From positions 27,578 to 91,577 of the forward strand of contig CAJJDN010000098.1 of the NCBI GenBank assembly GCA_905182985.1: a DNA stretch of 64,000 nt. The letters run 5' to 3'. The position numbers were made by a program, and so were the translations under genes. Source of the DNA: Paramecium sonneborni (Eukaryota; Ciliophora; Oligohymenophorea; Peniculida; Parameciidae). Below the pieces are notes generated by a model. It was given only the letters and a program-made list of their open reading frames with translations. It did no database searches and was not told where the DNA came from. This document shows positions 51,432 to 62,754 of the stretch, one piece after another. Positions within the stretch are counted from its first letter, which is position 1; every line of letters begins with the position of its first letter.

Positions 51432-54400
51432 ATGGAATTGAGATATAGGCTTATGCTAATGACAGTATTTCTTACTCTTCTTTATTTCCTCTGTAGTTTA
51501 ATTGTGCTTTTAGGATAATTTTTCAATGGTACTAACATCTCCAATAGTGAATTACTCTCTTCCTAACTTTATACTGAAACTTCATTAGTAATATTTAAAT
51601 TAGCATTTAGAACTCAATTCGATTTACAAGATTTTTTTATGGCAGATCAATTAGGCCAGATATCAATTCATTATATGGTATTTCTAATATTATTGATTCC
51701 ATCAATCATTTGTAATAATTGAAAGAAAAAGAACTTAGTTAATTAATTTGGCATTTCCAAAAAGCATAAAGTCTTCAATAATTAAAAGATTAATACCCAA
51801 GTTAATATTAAACTTTATAATTATATTCACCACTTCTTAGATTTATTAAGATCTATACTGATAATTTAATATTTGAAGAATTTCATTTACTATGTCAAAA
51901 TGGTTTGGGTATCACATTTCTTAATAGAAATATAACAACATAAAATGAATGGTATTCAAAAATGATAAAAAATTGCAATAATTTTGATAATTGTGAATCT
52001 TATATTAATCAATTTTCTTCTGAGATTGTTTTCCCATAAATTGAATAAAATTATGAAAAATGGAAATTAAAAGTTGGTAAACAAGGGAATTTTTGTATTT
52101 TACAAACTCGTACTACAAAAAGTCTTCCAATTATAGATTTAAAATAACCTATTACTTATTCAATTTTAACAAATGGTTAATTAAATGTAATTTAAAATGG
52201 TAAACTATAAAATGGAACTTTAGAAAGTGTTTTATCATTATGGTTAAATTAAACTGAAAATTTTTAAAATTAATTATATTCACTAATAAGTGTGCCAATA
52301 CAATAAAGAGAATGGAAAATGTTTTATGATGGAATGGGAGAATAGAGAATAGTATTTTTTTCATCTTATTACTTTGTTCATCCAGATTACCCATTAATTA
52401 ATTTAACAGAATAATTATTAAAAAATTGTTCTGTTGTGTTTCTATATTCTATATCTCTTAATGAATATTTATAACAATCAGGTAAAAATTAAGCTGCTTA
52501 ATAAACTCTAATTAATTAAATTGTTATAGGATGTGCTTTTCATATTGCTTTATTTTTATACTTCTGGAGAAAAGCAGTTGTTTTAGCATTAACTTTAGAA
52601 ACACCAATAAGTTAATTAATTAAGTTAACTGATGTTGATATGAAGTATCTTGAAATTTAAGATTTTAATCTATAAAGCTATTCAACTCTATATTACAATC
52701 AAGAAATTAGAAAATCTTATGAAGCTATTATTAATCTTCTTAATAGTATAAAATATTAAAATAATAAACTCTTGTAAGAATCAAAAGATATTAATGAAGC
52801 TGAAGCTTTAATAATTTTAAGTATGTCTAAAAGCTTTTACAAAAAATATAACAATAATCCTGCTGTTGGCATATGTGCTAATAATATTGCTAGAATACAT
52901 ATGAAAAATCAAAGATATTTAGAAGCTATGAATGAATAGGAAGAATCTGTTTTAATTGCAAATCAAGATTTATAAAGTTTAATTGAAATGCAAAAGTATG
53001 CTAATTAAGCTGCTTAAACTTAAGATGATTAATAACTCAAAAAATTATATTTACGTCTTAAAAATAATGTTTTATAAAAATTTTAGAGACAAGAAGATTA
53101 AGTAATGAAAAGTGTAATTAAGGATATAGTAAAAAAAACTGGAGTCATTTAAAATTCATAACCAAATCTATCAAGAGGATAAACTATTCAAAAATCTAGA
53201 AATTTTATAGAAATACCTTAAATCAAAAGTTAAGTTGAATTTGAAACACGAGGATTAAGATAAACTATAAATTAAATTAAAAATGTTACTTAAGAAGATT
53301 AATTAATCAAATAATAAAATTCTGAAATCTTAGAACATTTAGAAAGTCCAAGAAAATCATCTCCAATTTCAAAAGCATATTAAGATTAAGAATTTCTTTA
53401 AAAAAAATAAATCTTAGATTATAAGATTGTATTTCGAAAATATTAATTAGCTTGTATTTTATTCAATTACAGCATGTCTAAAACTTAATCTACATTCTTA
53501 AATGAAAGTGTTAAATAATTCAATGATGTCTTGGAGGATATTTAAAATTTACCTGATTCCTTCTCAATACTATATATGAAGATAAATATCTATATAAAAA
53601 AAGCATTTTGCTTTGTGAAGGCAAAAATAATGGAAAAAGCTTATTTAGAATTATAAGAAGCTTAAAATAAGTTTGCAATTCTCTAATCTATCAAAGAAGA
53701 TGTTAAAGAATTAGAATCCAAAGAGTTCGTTGATATTTTTCGAAATATTCCTCTTGAAATACTTTAAGAGAAAATTTTTGGTTTAGAAGTAAATTTAAAT
53801 AATTTATTAGGCTTTAATAATGATGATTAATGAAGATTATTATAAAGCTTCATAAAAATTTGTTTCTATTTTAAAAGCTGAAGGATTTTATGATCCAGGA
53901 TTGTAAAAATTAATTTTAAAATCTTTAATTAAGATTTTTAAGAAATGTTAAATTGACATAGATTGCTTAATTAAATTTTCTTAATAAAATTAACCAAAGA
54001 AAATAGAATTAATATTTTTGATAGATTATTCAAATGAAATGACAAATGAATAAATAACTTTATCTCATTCAATGTGCAAATATGTTATTTAAAAACTAGA
54101 TGAAGATGCAGAAGTTGCATTATATGCATTTAATGAATCTCTTCATGAAATATTTTCATTATAAATGAAAGGAACTTATAAAAAATTACTTGAATCAATA
54201 ATAGAAAAAACTTTAATCAAACCTGGAGGATAAGCAAATATATTTTTAATTTTAGAAATAGTTATTGCTATTTTGTTTGAAAAAGATAAACTTGAACAGA
54301 GAAAATAATTAGCTTTACATTTAAAATCTAATAAGATTAAGTAATAAATAGAATAAGAAGAATTTAAATTTTCAGATGTAGAATTCAGAGGATTTTCAAA

Positions 54401-54847
54401 TTCTTCAAAAAATGGTAAAACCTTTTCATAAGGATTCAGTTAAATAATAAAAGAAGGTCCAGATGAATTATCAGAAGATGACAGTCTTAATCAAAATATG
54501 GTACATAATATTGATTATTTATATAGAATTAATATAAAATTGATATCGATATGATAAGTGAAGAAAAAGATGATTAGGTACTTAGATATGTTTGTGTATT
54601 TAGTGAAGGAGTAAAAAATTATAACTAGATGTCAATTAATCGACTTTAAAGTTTAATCAAAAAGAAGAATATACATTTATTAATATTTAACATAGCCAAT
54701 TAAAATATGAATATGTTGTATTTAAAATAATTAGCAAATGTTTCAGAACAGAGTTAATTCTTTACTAATGAAAGAGATATTGAGACTTTTTTTGATTAGT
54801 TAAAGAGAAACGATTTCAATAAAAGAGTTTATTTAGAATTTTTTTGA
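51432..54847 (+). CDS. Membrane sensor with a large ectodomain, helical cytoplasmic region and VWA-like domain, 1114 aa
   Basis: ATG 51432 opens an N-terminal span (TVFLTLLYFLCSLIVLLG). Three introns (51588-51610, 53789-53810, 54501-54526) leave exactly 1115 codons. Residues 31-355 form an ectodomain with the size and layout of Cache-type sensors. A second span lies at about 356-378 (IVIGCAFHIALFLYFW). About 450 mainly helical residues, partly TPR-like, follow (motif NNIARIHMKNQRYLEAM). From about residue 840 there is a von Willebrand A-like fold beginning IELIFLIDYSNEM. The metal site reads DYSNE instead of DxSxS, so metal binding is doubtful. Later ATGs at 51453 and 51459 are alternative starts. 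The ligand and the partner are unknown. Confidence 0.85.
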
Positions 54848-54981
54848 TTACACTTACCATAATTTTATTTACTATTGATAATTAATTTGATAACTACTAA
54901 GCAGTATTTCTTTTATGAAGATAATGATTAAGTAATCTATATACTGTAAATTCAATTTTATCTTTGAATAGAATTAACTCG

Positions 54982-55732
54982 TCATTGCTATTAATGAAAT
55001 AAAATCATATATTTTTATAAGATCAATTGCTTTGTTAAATCTAAGTGATTCTCTATTGTTTATAAATGCAATCTTAATTCTTCTATTTTAGTAACATTAT
55101 CAATGTTTTCATCCCTAACTTTATTTATAAAACTTACTCTTACAATCTTTGTAACCGCTCTATTAGGTTTACAATATCTTGGCCTTAAAAATCGTTATAT
55201 TTTTTCAAATTTTTGAGTTTTTTCTTCAAATGATTCTTAATTTAACTGACTGTTGTACCTGGAATTTATTGAGCAATATCTGTAATTTTAGTGTCTTTTC
55301 TAGCTAATTCCATAATCAAAGCCTCTTAATTTATAGTTAGTCTTTATTTAGCTTATAATTTAATACAACTTTATTACTTGATTTATTGGATTTAGTTCTT
55401 GATTTTTTCTTTTCTTTTTTTATACTTTATCTTTCTGAAAATTCTTCTTCTAATTCTTAATTCTAATCAATTTCAAATTATGAAGAGTTATTTGTTTAAG
55501 AATATAGAATTTTCTCTTCAAAAATTTAGTTTACCTAACTTAATTTTTAGGCTTCTGGAAAGAGAAAATCTTCAGTTTTTTTAGCAGAAACTTCAAAAAT
55601 AGAAGGTTCAACTAAAATATTTGAACCAAAATTAGTAGAAATATCTTCAACTTATTTTTATAAGGGTTAGAGTTGTGATTTCCAAAAATTTGTTGCTTAA
55701 TTACAAATCTACTCAAATCCATTTCTACTCAT
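54982..55732 (-). CDS. Myb/SANT-like protein, 233 aa
   Basis: ATG 55732 opens a polar N-terminus, then a basic stretch (KKEKKKSRTKSNKS). Next comes a segment resembling the first two helices of a Myb/SANT domain (LTINQEALIMELARKD, KITDIAQQIP). Introns at 55352-55377 and 55236-55258 leave exactly 234 codons to TGA 54982-54984. If the second intron were retained, the next helix would read VSQIKNHLKKKLKNLKKY, which looks more like a normal third SANT helix, but that frame runs to a different end. The choice of splice form decides whether a DNA-recognition helix is present. Transcriptional or chromatin function is inferred from the fold only. Confidence 0.65.
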
Positions 55733-56196
55733 GAAATTTAATTAATAATTAAAGACAGAAATTATAATAATCTTCATTCTTGTATTATATCTATTAATTC
55801 ATAAAATTTTAGTTAACTTAATCTGATTAATTAATATTGAAAACAATAACTTTCTTATTGTTTAAAATTCATAAATATAGAATGTTGTTTAGTGTTTATA
55901 TTTATTATATAAATAATAATTATTTTATAATCGTATTATCATTTTAATTTTTTTTAAGGTATTAAAGACTAATTAATTTAACGATAACAAACCTTTACAC
56001 AAAGTAAGATATTGGAGAATAAAATTTTATAAATTAATCCTCATATATTCTAATTTAAATATAATAAAAATATTTTTAATGATCTTAAAGGATTATTACT
56101 TTAAGCAATATTGAGAATGATATTGTAAATTATTGGAAGCTCATTAGAAGTAAAAATTTTTAATTTATAAATAAATATTAATTTACAAAAATACTA
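55733..56196. other. Intergenic AT-rich region
   Basis: About 460 bases between two minus-strand genes. No frame, RNA or repeat of note was seen. Confidence 0.6.
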
Positions 56197-59100
56197 TCAT
56201 TAAGTACCACCCTATATTAATACTTATAAAGTATATTTATTATTTGCTAGAATATGAGGAGGAAATAAGTGCATGATGCTTTTTGCAGATTAAACTATTT
56301 TTAGGATTTATCTATGAATTATATAAAGAAATAATGTTTGAATTAGAATTATAATTATCACACTTATTTTTAGAATTATTTATAGAGTTAATTAAGTGTT
56401 GACTAATCTAGTTTGCATATAATCATCAAACTCATTTTTTTTTTTAATCTAATATTCAAAGACAATTTTATAAGCTTTCATAATGTCATCCTACTATTCT
56501 AAATCGTATAGATGTTAGGAAACATAAGATTAAAATCCATAATATCCATTTTTTAATTAATTTGACAATAAGGTGCAATCACATAATGACACAGTAGAAT
56601 ATTGCTAAATTTCTGGAAAATAGTCATATTTACTATCAAAAGGTAGATCATAAAGTACAAAATATTCTGAGGGTGTACACTAATCAATAACATATTGGAT
56701 AATTGATGTGTTGTGTACTAACTTTATACTGTACTTAGTTTCAGTTTAATTTATAGCTAACCATGTTAGAATGACAGACTATTTTAATTACATCATTGCT
56801 AATTCTGTTTGTAGTTAATTTACATCAATAGATTATAAATTAACAGAATCTATATATAAAAAAAGTGGTATGTAGAAACCCAAAGAGATGATTAAAAGTA
56901 TAAAAAATGTGAGAATTCCATAAATCTACCAAATTAATCCAATTTTTTTATTTTTTTCCTCATCATCACTCTTTGTTCCTGGTGAATAGAGTATTTGACG
57001 ACTAATTGAATCAGACAATAAATTAATAAATGTTTAAATATTGCTAAATAAAAATAAAGTTGAATAAAGTTAATTTCTCCATTAAAAGATATGTAAAAGA
57101 ATTATAAGGTATGTGATTATGGCTATAAAATTAAAAATGATAGAAAGGATCAATAATAATTTTGACATTTGATCCAATTCATCTACTCTTTCAATTACAT
57201 CTCTAGTGGTTTTATTTTTTAAATTCCACAATTAATTTGCTATTCCAGGATAATTATCAAATAGAAATTGACTCTCTTCTTCAAAAATACCAATATAAGG
57301 AGTTTCTGCAATTGTTCTAAGTCTTTCAACCATATAATTTTTGAAGAAGTATTTTTTATTATAAGAAATTTATAGTCCAAATTCTTAAACAAGGATCTTT
57401 TCTTAATCAAGTTCTTATAGAAATGTGTGATAATCGTGTTCAACATCATTAACATATATACTTAAATTTTAATATTATTCAGCACCTGTTAATATAAAAT
57501 TATTTGCAAGTTCAAAATTAGATTCTTTCCAATCAGTAAGTTGAATTCCTAATAAAACCAAATTGATATCTTGAAATAATATTAGTGGATAAGTTTGATT
57601 ATTAGAATCCATTTATATACCAGCTATACCTAATATACTATTAATTACAAATCCTAAGATAAATCCCACATTAATTAAAATTAAAAAACATGAAACTATT
57701 TTTATGTAAAATAATGAACTCAAAGAAGTATTTTAAAATTAATTAACAATACTTCTAATTAATTTTTTTTATGATTATTGATTTCCACTTCCATGCCAAG
57801 TACTAGCTTTGTGTTTGTTTTTTATTTAATTTTTCATTTCCAATAATTCTTTTCTTGTTTATCTAGTTTTCACTGTAGCTAAAATTATTTATAATTATTC
57901 TTCTATATTTTAATCTTCTGTTGAATTTAATTCTATTTCAATTAGTTAATGAGTATTTCTTTTTAATTTACATGAATCCTAATCAGATTTAGAACCTTCT
58001 AAAGTATCAAGTTTCTATTATTATTCAAATGATTTATCTTTACTTAAAGTATTAGGATAATCTCGATATTATTCAAATGTTAATAATAATTTTTCATTTT
58101 ACGTTCTAATAGAATCTAAAGAGGGAATAAATTCAGGAAGAATATTATTATTTTTAGCTTATATTTTAATTTCTCTTTCTGAATCATCTTCATATATTAG
58201 ATTGTACTCTTCTTCAGTAAATTCGATAGTATGAGTTTAATGAAATTTAAAAGTCTTTTTGAAAGATTATATTTTACGAGCAGATTAAGCTGGTGCCATA
58301 TATTAAGATTTACTAACTTATTTCAAAATCATAATTTATCTCATCATTATATCTAAAGCTATAATTTTAAAATCTAATTCTTTTAATTAGTAAAATGAAT
58401 TTATCTTTAAGCATTATATTGTTACTGAAGTGTAAGTTTTTTTTTAATGTTTTGCATTAACTAAAAAAATATAACATTCTTCTGGAGATCCTAAAAAAAA
58501 TCTCATATAACCCAATATATCTGTTCTAAAATGTCTTTTAGGAATTAACAAAAATCCATCAAACTCAAATTCTGCTTTTTCTGATAATAAACAAGGTGAT
58601 AGGTAAAAGTAATTAAGAGAATCACAATCAACATCATCTAGTTTTAGTAGAATTCCAGCAGATCTAGAATAAGAATCTAGTTTTCCCTTCTCATTAGCAA
58701 GTACCAAAATACTATCCTTATCTCTTAGTTACATAAAACCAATAAACCTTAGAAAGTCTAATTATCTATAATCAAATCTTAATAATGCATCTACTTCTAA
58801 TATATATTTTTCTGATTTAACCATAAGACTGTATTACTCTTTATTAACCAATTTAGTTTATCCTGTATTAATCATTTAAGCTATTGCATATCTATGGTAC
58901 TGTTATAAACTTACAGGTACAATTGATTCAATAGCACCTCCCTTAATTTATGAACTTACATTAATCATGGAAATAAAATTGTTAGAATAATCTTTTATGA
59001 TTAGATCTCCTTCATAATCACAAATTACAAAAGCTGTTTAATTTTAATTTATAAAAGGAATCGTCGCTTTTTTATGAAAGTTCTAGAAGCCATAGTCGAC

Positions 59101-60759
59101 TTTTATTTATGAGTAGAAATCATCTTACAATTCTCTAACTTCAGCTGATATCCCATTTAGCTAAACTAATTATTATATTAATATTTCTAACTAATCACAT
59201 TCAGCTAAATAATTTTATGTAAATTTATGTAACAGATATGGAACTGGATTTTAATAGTTCCTTTTCAAAAGTTCTAAAATTACTATTTTATCTTCTATCA
59301 CCTTATAAATTTCATTCTAGATATTTTCAAGCAATTTAAAATATCTCAATGAAACAGATAGATCAAAATTCATTTTATTAACTCCGCCTATATAAGTTTA
59401 TAATTTATTAGTAATCAATGAGCAAGTTGCCTATCTTTCTAAATATTGGGGATGAAATTTATTATAAAATATTTTTAGATATGAAAATCGAAGTTTTGTT
59501 TAGAAAAGTCTCTGTTGAAAACTTTAGCTTTCATATAAACTTAATTTTAATATTAAAGTTTCACCTATAGTAGTATATCTTACACTTTTTATATAATTAT
59601 CAAGGAATAACAACATCAATTCCTTAAAACTCATTTAAATATCCTATTCTGCTACTGCATAATTTATTTACTATTAAATATCCTTAACATCCAGTGATAA
59701 TTGAGTAGTAATTTTAACACTTTCATGAAAATTTCTATTTTAACAGAAACATTTGATATTTTAACACATATTCATATGATTACAAAAAATACTCAGCATT
59801 AAAACCCTATTTAAGGGTTTTTTATAATCAATAATTTCAAAATAATATGCTATATAACATTCTATCTGATTATCCATCTCTCTGAATTTATCAAGACAGA
59901 TATATTGAAAAAACATATTTGTTCGATATATTAATTCCATAAATTTATTATCCCATAGGATGAGATGAATTTGTATCATAATTGGAAGAGAAAATAAAGA
60001 CAAAAATAAAATACTATTGCCTTAATAATAAAATAGAAATACAAGTATTGGAAATCTTAAAAATGAAAATAATACAACCTATCTTTAAGTTTTTATATTT
60101 AAATATTGCATATGAGGTTTAATGTAATAAAGTATCCCAAAATAAAGGTCAAAAATCAATTAAGTTCCTAAATATAGATAAGATAAGTATTTATTGTTTA
60201 ATTACAAACCTGCAAATAATGCTAAAACTGAATAACAAAAAGGAATGAAGCTCCTTTCAAAATATGATTTAATTAATGTTTGAGTTTAATTTTATGAAAA
60301 TGAATATAAGCTAGATAGTTGAGAATTCATGATAGCTATTATTATATTTAATAATCCCAATGTAAAGTTTACATTATCCCTAAGTAAACAATGCCCACTA
60401 TTTTAAATAATCACGATTTAACATATATTTGGATAAGCATCCCAAAGCAAATCAACAATCTTTTTTGAATATTTATAATTTCCTCCCATTAAAATAGATA
60501 AAAGAAATGTAAATGAAAAAATAATCGTTAAGCTTTAAATGATGATTTACTCAATATCGAATAGCAATGAAATAGTTGGTAAACTAAAATAATAAAATAT
60601 TTTAAAATGTAAGTCATCTTTTTATTCTCCTAAAATTGATGTTGCAATAAAAATCCAGATAAGAGTATAAAAAAATTATCCTGTAATAATGAGATTTTAA
60701 TTGAGTGTTTTACGAATCCTCTAATTTTATTTTATTATAAGTTCTTAGAATTTATTCAT
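56197..60759 (-). CDS. TmcB-like polytopic membrane protein with PAS-like region, 1520 aa
   Basis: A single intronless frame of 1521 codons runs from ATG 60759 to TGA 56197-56199. The N-terminus (KTLNQNLIITGQFFYTLIW) leads into about ten spans. A Cys/His stretch at about residue 320 (CNHMNMC then KCFC) has the spacing seen in the TPR-like element of ciliate TmcB/TmcC proteins. A long helical region and a PAS-like segment follow (VLANEKGKLDSYSRSAGILL, near residue 690). The C-terminal 700 residues hold an acidic linker and at least four further spans around two extramembrane regions. These proteins are numerous in ciliates and their role is not established; sensing is a reasonable inference. 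The absence of introns in so long a gene is notable beside its intron-rich neighbours. Confidence 0.85.
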
Positions 60760-61147
60760 TTATTAAATATTTTATCTAGTATTTTTTAATTTGATGATCA
60801 GATTCATTAAAATCAATTAATAAGATGAATTGTTTTAAATTTGTTAATAAACTTGAATTGTAAATTATGATTCCAGATTAGAATAATCTCATCTCCACTT
60901 AATTAAATTATTTAGTATCAATTATATTCTTATAAATTTTACTTGTAGCTTTCATTTTTTGTGAGGTTACAAAGTAGATAGAAAAATTATTCAGAGCACT
61001 TTCAATATTGTTCAAAAGAATAGGCTAAAATAAAATAGAAGAAATGAACTCATAGATTAAAAAAAAGCTTTTTAAATTATTAATATCAGTTGATTTATCT
61101 GTTTGAAATTATGTTATAATACAAAAAAACAAAAAAGTCAAAAATTT
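60760..61147. other. Intergenic AT-rich region
   Basis: About 390 bases upstream of the TmcB-like gene. The minus strand is open for about 80 codons from an ATG near 60950, but most of that frame lies over the conserved N-terminus of the next gene in another phase, so I do not call it. Confidence 0.5.
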
Positions 61148-61408
61148 TCAAATAGTTTTCAGAAAATACTGCATTAATAGTTATTGTTTATCATTTTATA
61201 ATCTTAAACATTCTTTTTTGCATTCATTTTTTTCATTACATTTTTTATCACAAATTTAATATTCTTTTCTTAAAGTATTTTATTCAGTCTTATATTTAAA
61301 GTATTCATTTGTACAGGAGTTTTAATAATCTAAATCTTTGCTTGATTTCATTTGCTAATCGCATATAGAAATAGCTCTTAAAAAGAGATCTGATTAATTA
61401 AATTCCAT
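61148..61408 (-). CDS. Small cysteine-motif protein, 86 aa
   Basis: An intronless frame of 87 codons starts at ATG 61408. The product is charged and helical and carries two CX3C motifs close together, CDKKC and CKKEC, separated by five residues, plus two single cysteines upstream. Paired CX3C motifs mark small mitochondrial intermembrane-space proteins, but small Tim proteins have a longer gap between the pairs (about 11-16 residues), so this is not a standard member. It could be a divergent intermembrane-space or assembly factor, or unrelated. The length, the start context and the strongly non-random composition support a real gene. Confidence 0.7.
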
Positions 61409-61805
61409 TAATAAATTTAATAATTTTTTAATTCAATAACTTGATTTATATTGTGTCAAACAAAGAAATGAATTTTAATTTAGGAAATGGGAATATAAAT
61501 TAAATTTGATCTTATTATTTTATCTAAAAATAAAGAAATAATTCGCTTTAGAGTTAAGTTAGGATAGAATTAAAAATTAAAGAGACATTTATAAAAAACA
61601 CTTAAGTATTTTTGGTTATAAATTTAATTAATTTCTTAAATTAGTAAATTTTCTTGTTGAGAAAGAATAAATCTTGAATTTTAATAAATTTTTATTTACA
61701 AATATTTTAGAAATGTAATAAAATTTAGAATATCGTAGAAAACAAAGTTTATTAGAGAGTAATTTTTCTTACAATATATACTGAGGATTGATATAATATA
61801 TCAAT
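61409..61805. other. Intergenic AT-rich region
   Basis: About 400 bases between two tandem minus-strand genes with no visible feature. Confidence 0.6.
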
Positions 61806-62711
61806 TCAATCAGTTTAAGTCCCTTGTTATCCTTCATTCCCTTCTTCTTAATCATTTTTTTGTGGTTCCTCTTATTGCTCTTTTTGTTCTTCTTCTGTTT
61901 TTTCCTTAAAAATATATTGATTAAAATTACATAATTTTTTTATTCTAAAATGATTGATTAACCACCTAAGTAAGTTTTGTCAAAATCTTCTGGAGGTAGC
62001 CTAGTTGCTGCCATTAATTTTTATTTAACATCTTATTCTCTCTATTAAGTAGCTTATAGTTTTTCGACTAATTTAATTTCTTGAGCTTCCAATTATTTGA
62101 TTTAGTATTCATATTTTTCATTTTCTATAAGAATCTTTTATTTTTCAAGTTCCAGTAACAATCTCACTTTTTATTGTTTCTCTTGTAGTTTTTCTTGAAT
62201 CACTGCTTATGATAATTTCTCTTCTTCTTTAATTAAAGCAGCTCTCAATTTCAGATTTTATACTTTTTTGGCTTACTCTTAGCTAGTTCTCATCAATTCA
62301 TATTTTATTGAATTTTTCATTTATAGTGCATCATTATGTTTCATTTCTTTAACTTCTTATTTCATTTTTTTAAGATTCATTCTTTCATATTAAGTTTATT
62401 AATATTTTAAGGGATCTAAAATCGATTATTATTGCAATTTTTATTCTTTCTAAGTTTTATGATAAGAAATAAACAATTACTTTTATCTTTTAGGCAAGAC
62501 GAGAAGCATAAACATCTAAGGCTAATTGTTCTGCCATTTGTACTTTTTTGGACAGTTTCTCATTCTCTTTAGTAAGTTATTTAATTCTGTTTTCAACATT
62601 TTACTATTCTAACTCAAGTAATTTTTAACGTTTTTTTGCTTCATTTAAACTAAAATCTTCTTAAGACTTGACTTATTAAGTTGAAGAACTTTGATTTAAT
62701 TTGGGTAACAT
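61806..62711 (-). CDS. Coiled-coil protein, 282 aa
   Basis: After removal of a 31-nt intron (62450-62480) and a 26-nt intron (61905-61930) the frame from ATG 62711 to TGA 61806-61808 has exactly 283 codons. Nearly the whole protein is charged and glutamine-rich with heptad-like hydrophobic spacing (for example QEKLQEKQQKVRLLLELEKQ), so it should form a long coiled coil. A short proline-containing segment (ATRLPPEDFDKTYLGG) and an acidic Gln/Glu tail end the protein. A structural or cytoskeletal scaffold role is likely, but no specific family is recognised. It follows the glutamine-rich gene with only 43 bases between them. Confidence 0.8.
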
Positions 62712-62754
62712 CTTGTAATAATTTATTTATTATATATATATATGTAGATATAAT

